Assembly (NCBI GenBank): GCA_903918195.1
Contig: CAIXDS010000156.1
Location: 1-56,321 of the forward strand
Reading direction: 5' to 3'
Source of the DNA: an uncultured Acetobacteraceae bacterium
GTDB lineage: Bacteria > Pseudomonadota > Alphaproteobacteria > Acetobacterales > Acetobacteraceae
DNA length: 56,321 nucleotides
Shown: positions 50,958 to 56,321 of the stretch, one piece after another
How positions within the stretch are numbered: the first letter of the stretch is position 1
Layout of the letters: the number at the start of each line of letters is the position of its first letter
Notes under the pieces: model-generated
What the model saw: only the letters and a program-made list of their open reading frames with translations
The model's database searches: none
Told to the model about the DNA's origin: nothing
Made by a program: the position numbers and the translations under genes

Positions 50958-50970
50958 GTATTGTCAATAC
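50958..50970. promoter_or_regulatory. Odd palindrome GTATTG-T-CAATAC in the nnrS divergent region
   Basis: GTATTG and CAATAC are perfect reverse complements around a central T. The site lies between the CopD-like gene (minus) and nnrS (plus). It is a candidate operator for a NO- or redox-responsive regulator (CRP/FNR, NsrR-like), but it does not match the FNR consensus exactly. Confidence 0.4.
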
Positions 50971-51060
50971 GAATTTCGCGCGATCGACCCGCACGCGGCA
51001 CGGTCCCTGCGAAGCTGGAAAAAAGTCCAGCGTGTTGCACCGTTTGAAGGTCACAACGTG

Positions 51061-52275
51061 ATGTCGGCCATCCCCCACTATCGCCCGGCCAGTGGTCCGG
51101 CCGTGCTCTCGGCCGGGTTCCGGCCGTTCTTTCTCCTGGGCGCGCTGTGGGCGGCCATCGCCATTCCCCTCTGGGTTCTGGTCTTCGCCGGCGACACCGA
51201 CTTGCCCACCCTGCTGTCGCCGGCGGTGTGGCACGTGCATGAAATGGTCTTCGGCTTCGGTGCCGCCGCCGTCGCGGGATTCCTGTTGACCGCCATTCCG
51301 AACTGGACCGGCCGCCTGCCGCTGCAAGGCGGGCCGCTCGCCTTTCTCGTGCTGCTATGGCTCGCCGGACGGGCGGCGATGCTGCTCTCCGGGCGGCTCG
51401 GCGCCGGCATCGCCGCCGGGCTCGACCTCGCCTTTCCGCTCGCCTTCCTCGCCGTCGTCAGCCGCGAGATCATCGCCGGGCGGAACTGGCGCAACCTGCC
51501 CCTGGTGACGGCGCTGGGCCTGCTGTTCGTCGCCAATCTGCTCGTCCATCTGCAGGCCCTGGGCATCACCGCGACGACGGAGGCGGCCGGCAACCGGCTC
51601 GGCATCGCCACGCTGCTCATGCTGATCAGCTTCGTGGGCGGGCGGATCATCCCGAGCTTCACCCGCAACTGGCTGGCCAAACAGCACCCGGCGACGGCCA
51701 TGCCGGCGCCGTTCGACCGGCTCGACCGCGCGGCGCTGGGCCTGACGGCACTGGCCCTGACGATCTGGGTCGTGGCGCCGGATGCGGCGGCGTCACCATG
51801 GCTGGACCTCGCCGCCGGGGCGGCCCTGTGTGTCCGGCTGCTGCGCTGGCGCGGCCTGGCGACCTGGCGCGAGCCGCTCCTCTGGGTCCTGCACCTCGCC
51901 TATGCGTGGCTCGGCCTCGGCTTCCTGCTGCTCGGGCTGGATAGTTTCGTCCTTTGGCTGCCGCCGACCGCGGCGCTGCACGCGCTCACCGCCGGAGCAA
52001 TCGGCACGGCAACGCTTGCGGTCATGACCCGTGTCACGCTCGGGCACACCGGGCGCCCGCTGGTCGCCGGCCCGGGCACCGCAACAATCTACGCGCTCGT
52101 GACGCTGGCCGCGGTGCTTCGGCTTATCGCGCCTTTGGCAGCGGCGCAGTACGTCGTGCTGTTGGCTCTGGCCGGAGCCGCATGGAGCGCCGCCTTCGGG
52201 TTGTTCGCCGTGCTCTATGTCCGCCCGCTGACCCGCCCGCGCGCCGGGAATGCCGGGGAATTGCGCCCGATCTGA
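51061..52275 (+). CDS. NnrS family protein
   Basis: A 404-residue polytopic protein of the NnrS family, heme- and copper-containing membrane proteins linked to nitric oxide stress. About twelve hydrophobic segments are seen. The conserved AVWHVHEMVFGFGAAAVAGF and FLLTAIPNWTGRLP regions supply His ligands, and GRIIPSFTRNWLAK and MTRVTLGHTGRPL are further family markers. ATG 51061 was chosen; the frame is open from 50941 but the extension is not like the family. A palindrome about 90 bases upstream may control it. Confidence 0.92.
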   Translation: MSAIPHYRPASGPAVLSAGFRPFFLLGALWAAIAIPLWVLVFAGDTDLPTLLSPAVWHVHEMVFGFGAAAVAGFLLTAIPNWTGRLPLQGGPLAFLVLLWLAGRAAMLLSGRLGAGIAAGLDLAFPLAFLAVVSREIIAGRNWRNLPLVTALGLLFVANLLVHLQALGITATTEAAGNRLGIATLLMLISFVGGRIIPSFTRNWLAKQHPATAMPAPFDRLDRAALGLTALALTIWVVAPDAAASPWLDLAAGAALCVRLLRWRGLATWREPLLWVLHLAYAWLGLGFLLLGLDSFVLWLPPTAALHALTAGAIGTATLAVMTRVTLGHTGRPLVAGPGTATIYALVTLAAVLRLIAPLAAAQYVVLLALAGAAWSAAFGLFAVLYVRPLTRPRAGNAGELRPI

Positions 52276-52333
52276 CCGCCGATGCCGGGCCGCTCCACGA
52301 GACAGCCTCGTCGCCGACCGGTAAGATGCCGTC

Positions 52334-53131
52334 ATGCAGGAATTGACCCCGGAGGGCCGCCGCGCCCTCGACGACATTGCCCAGCGCCACGGCGTGAGCG
52401 CCGATGCCGCGCTGACCTTGCTGCGCGCCGTCGCCGCCGGCGGCGGCACCATGGCGCAGTTCAGTCACCCGGAGCTTGGCGGCATGGGCCAGTGGACCGC
52501 GGGCGGCATGGTCATGGTCGGCGACATGTTCAATTACGGCCTGAAACAGCGGGTGGATACGCTGTGCTCGGAGCTGGCGGCCCTGCTGCACGGGAAGCAG
52601 GTCTTCGTCCCGCAACCACACCCGGAGCGCTTCGGCGGCGGCGGGCAATGGTGGCCGGCCGGACTCGGCGCGCCCGCCGCCGCCGGCGGGCAGAACGATC
52701 TGCGCTACGCGTATTTCCCCGCCACCCACCGGCTGGCCGTCCAACAGGGCGGGCAGATGCGCCTGTACGATACCGGCGACCACCAGATCGGCGGCGTCTC
52801 GCAGCAGCAGGGCGGCGGGCAGTCGCTCGTTTTCACCAGCCAGCATGGCCCGGTGCATCTGGCCGATCTGCCGCGCGCGGATGCGGCCGAGCCAGCGGCT
52901 CCGGTGGTGCCGGTCCAGATTCCGGCCGCCGATGGCCCGCGCATCGAGCCTCCTGCCGATCTGCCGCGCGCGGCCGAGCCGACGCCGCCGATGGCACCCG
53001 CCCAGGCCCCGCCGCCGGCCCAAGGCGACCCGCTCGCCCTCATCGAGCGGCTGGCCAACCTGCATCACCGGGGCATCCTGTCGGACGACGAATACACCAC
53101 CAAGAAGACGGAGCTGCTGCGACGGCTCTAA
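52334..53131 (+). CDS. SHOCT-domain protein
   Basis: A 265-residue soluble protein with no signal peptide. The C-terminal 34 residues form a SHOCT (short C-terminal) domain: DPLALIERLANLHHRGILSD and DEYTTKKTELLRRL. The preceding part has a long Ala/Pro linker (PADGPRIEPPADLPRAAEPT) and an N-terminal domain including HPELGGMGQWTAGGMVMVG. Role unknown; such proteins often associate with membranes or oligomerise. It starts about 60 bases after nnrS and converges with the cyd operon. Confidence 0.8.
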   Translation: MQELTPEGRRALDDIAQRHGVSADAALTLLRAVAAGGGTMAQFSHPELGGMGQWTAGGMVMVGDMFNYGLKQRVDTLCSELAALLHGKQVFVPQPHPERFGGGGQWWPAGLGAPAAAGGQNDLRYAYFPATHRLAVQQGGQMRLYDTGDHQIGGVSQQQGGGQSLVFTSQHGPVHLADLPRADAAEPAAPVVPVQIPAADGPRIEPPADLPRAAEPTPPMAPAQAPPPAQGDPLALIERLANLHHRGILSDDEYTTKKTELLRRL

Positions 53132-53149
53132 TGCGAAGCTGCCGCTGCG

Positions 53150-53254
53150 CTAATCCGGCAGCCCTTTGCCCGGCGCCAGTTCCAGCCACATGGCGTTGAG
53201 GGCAGCGAAAGCACAGGCAAAGCCGAGCCCGAGTATCCACGCGAAATACCACAT
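53150..53254 (-). CDS. cydX: CydX small subunit of cytochrome bd oxidase
   Basis: A 34-residue one-TM protein, MWYFAWILGLGFACAFAALN followed by AMWLELAPGKGLPD. The opening MWYFAWILG and the NAMWLE segment are the CydX/YbgT signature. It stabilises CydAB in the inner membrane. AGGAG is seen upstream of the ATG at 53254. It lies 17 bases downstream of cydB in the same operon. Confidence 0.9.
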   Translation of the reverse strand: MWYFAWILGLGFACAFAALNAMWLELAPGKGLPD

Positions 53255-53271
53255 GACGCATCCGGCTCCTG

Positions 53272-54411
53272 TCAATAGACGGTGCTTGTGTCGCGATTGA
53301 TGTCGGCCTCGGTCACCGGCCCGCGCAACACTCGGTAAACCCAGGCCGTGTAGGCCAGCACGACCGGCAACAGCAGCGCCGTCGCCGCCGTCATGATGGC
53401 CAGGGTTTTGCGGCTCGAGGACGCATCCCACACCGTCAGGCTCGCAGCCGGATCGAGCGAGGAGGGCAGCAGGAACGGGAACAGGCTGACTCCCGCGGTC
53501 GCGATCACGCCGGCAATGGCGAGTCCGCTGGCGAGAAAGGCCAGCACCGGCCGGCGCGCCCGGCGGGTCAGCAGCACCGCCCCCACAATCCCCAGCACCG
53601 CGAGCACCGGAGCGGCAATCATCCAGGGATGCAAGGCATAATTGGCCAGCAGGCCACCCGGAACCCGCAGCACCTCCTTGGCGAGCGGGTTGGAGGGGCC
53701 GTCAACGCCCGCGAACCGGCCGAGCGCATAGCCGTTGAGGAACACCGACCACACGCCGCCGGCCAGGAACAGAACGAGCAGAACCAGCCCCGTCACCACG
53801 CCGGCCCGCCGCGCCCGATCGCGCACCGCGCCTTCGGTTTTGCAGGCCAGCCAAGTGGCGCCGTGCTGGGTAATCATCGCCACGCTGACCACGCCGCACA
53901 GCAGGGCATATGGATTGAACAGCTCGAGCAGGCCACCGGTATAGCTCAGCCGCAGCGTGTCATCGAACCGGAACGGCACGCCTTGCAGCACGTTGCCAAA
54001 GGCGACGCCAAACACCAGCGCCGGCACCAGCCCGCCCACGAACAGAGCCGTGTCCCACGTCGCCCGCCAGGCGCGCCCCTGCAGCTTGCTGCGAAACTTG
54101 AAGCCCACGGGCCGCAGAATCAGCGCGCACAACAGCAGCAGCATCGCCAGGTAAAAGCCGGAGAACGCCGCCGCATACAGCAGTGGCCAGGCAGCGAAGA
54201 TCGCGCCGCCGCCCAGGATCAGCCAGACCTGATTGCCTTCCCACACCGGCCCGATCGTGTTGATCGCCACCCGCCGCTCGACATCACTGCGGCCGACAAA
54301 GGGCAGCAGGATGGCGGTGCCGAGATCGAACCCATCCATCACGCCGATGCCGATCAGCAGCACGCCGAGCACCGCCCACCACAGCAGCCGCAAGGTTTCA
54401 TAGTCGAACAT
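53272..54411 (-). CDS. cydB: Cytochrome bd ubiquinol oxidase subunit II
   Basis: A 379-residue polytopic subunit. The chain starts MFDYETLRLLWWAVLGVLLI and continues GIGVMDGFDLGTAILLPFVG, with EGNQVWLILGGGAIFAAWPL typical of CydB; about nine TM helices. It pairs with CydA to reduce oxygen with quinol, giving high oxygen affinity. It follows cydA by 10 bases. Confidence 0.96.
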   Translation of the reverse strand: MFDYETLRLLWWAVLGVLLIGIGVMDGFDLGTAILLPFVGRSDVERRVAINTIGPVWEGNQVWLILGGGAIFAAWPLLYAAAFSGFYLAMLLLLCALILRPVGFKFRSKLQGRAWRATWDTALFVGGLVPALVFGVAFGNVLQGVPFRFDDTLRLSYTGGLLELFNPYALLCGVVSVAMITQHGATWLACKTEGAVRDRARRAGVVTGLVLLVLFLAGGVWSVFLNGYALGRFAGVDGPSNPLAKEVLRVPGGLLANYALHPWMIAAPVLAVLGIVGAVLLTRRARRPVLAFLASGLAIAGVIATAGVSLFPFLLPSSLDPAASLTVWDASSSRKTLAIMTAATALLLPVVLAYTAWVYRVLRGPVTEADINRDTSTVY

Positions 54412-54421
54412 CGACCTCTCC

Positions 54422-55984
54422 CTATTCGGCCGCGCGCAGAGCGGCGGCGGCTGGCGTCGCTGCCGGCGCCGGCGCGGGCGTGTCCGGACCGCGGCGGATG
54501 GTGCGCACCATCAGGAACAGCTCGACGATCAACAGCGCGGAATAGAACACCACGAAGCCGATCAGCGAAACCTGCACATCCGTCACTGAAATGTCAGACA
54601 CCGACAGGAAGGTCGGCAGCACGCCATCGATCGTCCAGGGCTGCCGCCCGCCTTCGGCCACATACCAACCCAACTCGGCGGCGATCCAGGGCAGCGGCAG
54701 GCTGGCCACGCAGACCCCCAGCAGCCAGCGGTGCCGCTCGAGTTCGCGCCGGCTGGCGAGCACGAACAGGGCGCCGAACAGGGCAATGAAGTAGAAGCCC
54801 AGCGCCACCATGCCGCGGAAGTCCCAGAACAGCGGGGCCACCGGCGGCACCGTGTCCCACGCTGCCGCATCGATCTGTGCGGACGTCGCCGCGGCGATGT
54901 CGGGCGTGTAGCGCTTCAGCAGCAGCGCGTAGCCGAGATCGCCGACATCCGCATTGAAGGCGGTGCGGGCGGTGGCGATGCCCGGGTCGGCGCGCAGGAC
55001 CTGCATGGCCTTGTAGGCGAGCATGCCGTTTTCGATCCGGGCGCGGTTCTGCGCCACCAGTTGCTTGATGCCGGCCACCTCGCCGTCGAGGGAACGGGTG
55101 GCGATCAGGCCGAGCACGTAGGGAATCCGCACCCGGTACCGGGTAACTCTGCCGCCCTGGTCGGGCAGGCCGAACAGGGTGAAGGCAGCGGGGGCCGGTT
55201 CGGTGTCCCAGGCCGCTTCGATGGCGGCGATCTTCATGCGCTGGTTCTGCCCCGCCGTGTAGCCGCTCTGATCGCCGAGCACGACCACCGACAGCGCCGA
55301 GGCAAGCCCGAAGCTGGCGGCCACCGTCATCGAGCGGATAGCCAGCCCCCGATGGCGGCGGGCAAGCAGATAGAACGCGCTGACCGCCAGCACGAACATC
55401 GCCCCGGTGACATAGCCGGCCGAAACGGTGTGCACGAACTTCGCCTGCGCCACCGGATTGAACAGCACGGCGGTAAAGTCCGTCACCTCCATGCGCATGG
55501 TCTCGACATTGAAGGTGCTGCCGACGGGATTCTGCATCCAGCCGTTGGCGATCAGAATCCACAGCGCCGACAGGTTCGACCCCAGCGCGACCAGGCAGGT
55601 GACGGCAAGATGCTGCACCCGCGACAACCGGTCCCAGCCGAAGAAGAACAGGCCGACAAAAGTGGCCTCGAGGAAGAACGCCATCAGGCCCTCAATCGCC
55701 AGCGGCGCCCCGAATATGTCGCCCACGTAATGGGAGTAGTACGCCCAGTTCGTGCCGAACTGGAATTCCATGGTGATGCCGGTGGCCACCCCCATGGCGA
55801 AGTTGATGCCGAACAGGGTGCCCCAGAATTTCGTCATGTCGCGCCAGATGGTGCGCCCGGTGGTGACGTAGATGCTCTCCATGATCGCCAGGATCACCGA
55901 AAGTCCGAGCGTCAGCGGCACGAACAGGAAATGGTACATCGCGGTCAGGCCGAACTGCAGCCGCGAGAGTTCGACGACATCCAT
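54422..55984 (-). CDS. cydA: Cytochrome bd ubiquinol oxidase subunit I
   Basis: A 520-residue quinol oxidase subunit carrying hemes b558, b595 and d. Heme b595 ligand H18 is in LTAMYHFLFVPLTLGLS; GITMEFQFGTNWAYYSHYVG holds the conserved Glu, and KFVHTVSAGYVTGAMF the b558 His. GRQPWTIDGVLPT is a late signature, and the Q-loop region (residues about 250-380) is long. The ATG at 55984 gives the family start; GGTGA lies five bases upstream. The operon is cydA-cydB-cydX. Confidence 0.96.
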   Translation of the reverse strand: MDVVELSRLQFGLTAMYHFLFVPLTLGLSVILAIMESIYVTTGRTIWRDMTKFWGTLFGINFAMGVATGITMEFQFGTNWAYYSHYVGDIFGAPLAIEGLMAFFLEATFVGLFFFGWDRLSRVQHLAVTCLVALGSNLSALWILIANGWMQNPVGSTFNVETMRMEVTDFTAVLFNPVAQAKFVHTVSAGYVTGAMFVLAVSAFYLLARRHRGLAIRSMTVAASFGLASALSVVVLGDQSGYTAGQNQRMKIAAIEAAWDTEPAPAAFTLFGLPDQGGRVTRYRVRIPYVLGLIATRSLDGEVAGIKQLVAQNRARIENGMLAYKAMQVLRADPGIATARTAFNADVGDLGYALLLKRYTPDIAAATSAQIDAAAWDTVPPVAPLFWDFRGMVALGFYFIALFGALFVLASRRELERHRWLLGVCVASLPLPWIAAELGWYVAEGGRQPWTIDGVLPTFLSVSDISVTDVQVSLIGFVVFYSALLIVELFLMVRTIRRGPDTPAPAPAATPAAAALRAAE

Positions 55985-55989
55985 GCGGT

Positions 55990-56193
55990 TCACCGTGACA
56001 GGAGGAGGGCGGGGGAAGGCGCCTCGCCGGCGATCCGCGCGGCGGGGTCGGCGGGATGGCGGTGCGCGGGCGAGCAGAACAGCAGATAAAGCACGACCAG
56101 GGCGATGGTCTTCGCGATCAGCGCCATCGTGATATCGCGGCGCAATCCGGAATTCCCCGCGATGCGGCCGCAAGGGTCAGACGCGCGCGGCAT
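55990..56193 (-). CDS. Small one-TM protein upstream of cydA
   Basis: A 67-residue protein with one TM (MALIAKTIALVVLYLLFCSP) flanked by a basic N-terminus and an Ala/Pro-rich tail. I do not recognise a family. AGGGAG lies six bases before the ATG at 56193, and the stop is 5 bases before the cydA start, so it looks like the first gene of the cyd operon. It could be an assembly or stabilising factor, but that is a guess. A shorter start at 56127 is possible. Confidence 0.55.
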   Translation of the reverse strand: MPRASDPCGRIAGNSGLRRDITMALIAKTIALVVLYLLFCSPAHRHPADPAARIAGEAPSPALLLSR

Positions 56194-56233
56194 CGGTGCT
56201 CCCTCTCCGTGCGGCGATGCTCGGTCTGCTCAT

Positions 56234-56239
56234 AGTATA
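56234..56239 (-). promoter_or_regulatory. -10-like TATACT upstream of the cyd operon
   Basis: On the minus strand TATACT lies about 40 bases before the small protein at 56193, next to a CGCTA-T-TAGCG dyad (56244-56254). No good -35 was found. Suggested promoter of the cyd operon, perhaps activated by a regulator. Confidence 0.4.
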
Positions 56240-56257
56240 CCCATCGCTATTAGCGAG

Positions 56258-56321
56258 GGAAGCAAGGCCAGGGCTCTGCCCTGGACCCGCCAAGGGCCGA
56301 GAGGCCCCTGGACCCCATCAC
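56258..56321 (+). repeat. Dispersed GC-rich repeat, right-edge copy
   Basis: Core GGCCAGGGCTCTGCCCTGGA followed by CCCGCC and GGCCCCTGGACCCC; 25 bases of the core are identical to the copy at 6677. The window ends within or just after the copy, so its full extent is not visible. Confidence 0.6.

Noticed and set aside
1..56321. CRISPR arrays, tRNA or rRNA genes, integrase and tRNA-borne att sites.
   Set aside because: No regularly spaced direct repeats and no recognisable tRNA/rRNA or recombinase coding was seen; small tRNAs cannot be excluded by eye.

Overview
The window is a high-GC chromosome segment from an alphaproteobacterium. I infer an Acetobacteraceae/Rhodospirillales-type organism. 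The reasons are G+C near 70% in most genes, a complete alphaproteobacterial-style Tad/Cpa pilus locus, a cytochrome bd oxidase with CydX, NnrS, and a dispersed GC-rich repeat (core GGCCAGGGCTCTGCCCTGGA) of the kind I associate with that group. No rRNA, tRNA or CRISPR array was found, and no marker here fixes the genus.

Layout. 1-2766: an M19 dipeptidase, an aldo/keto reductase and a small membrane protein. 2767-20534: an exopolysaccharide/glycan locus. It holds a giant multidomain glycosyltransferase interrupted by an in-frame TGA, a second large glycosyltransferase (GT2 plus WbsX-like domain), a GT4 enzyme, a stand-alone protein built from the same N-terminal repeats, a hexapeptide acyltransferase, the four dTDP-L-rhamnose genes rfbBACD and a GT2 glycosyltransferase. 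A lower-GC three-gene cassette (sce7726-sce7725-RES/HEPN-like, 7249-10108) interrupts this locus and is the best candidate for a little-described defence or toxin system. 20524-21922: two RNA-modifying enzymes (RluA-like, TrmH-like). 21950-26136: an RND efflux pair. 26240-28257: a thiosulfate/sulfur pair (YeeE plus exported rhodanese). 28623-29822: a GT87-like membrane protein.

29895-42506: the tad locus, all on the minus strand: tadD, flp, cpaA, cpaB, cpaC, a very short CpaD-like lipoprotein, cpaE, cpaF, tadB, tadC, two TadE-like pseudopilins, tadG with a vWA domain, and a lytic transglycosylase. Most junctions are 1-4 base overlaps, so translation is probably coupled. 42719-48798: an MFS carrier, a DUF2892 plus AhpD-like pair under a perfect FNR-type box, an orphan Rieske protein with a PadR-family regulator and a perfect palindromic operator, a YeiH family exporter with a LysR regulator, and a small exported protein.

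49111-56193: HAD phosphatase, acyl-CoA thioesterase, CopD-like membrane protein, divergent NnrS, a SHOCT protein, and cydA-cydB-cydX preceded by a small one-TM protein. The FNR box, NnrS and the bd oxidase together suggest low-oxygen and nitric oxide physiology; that link is inferred. Functions rest on recognised motifs and family resemblance, and no database search was run.
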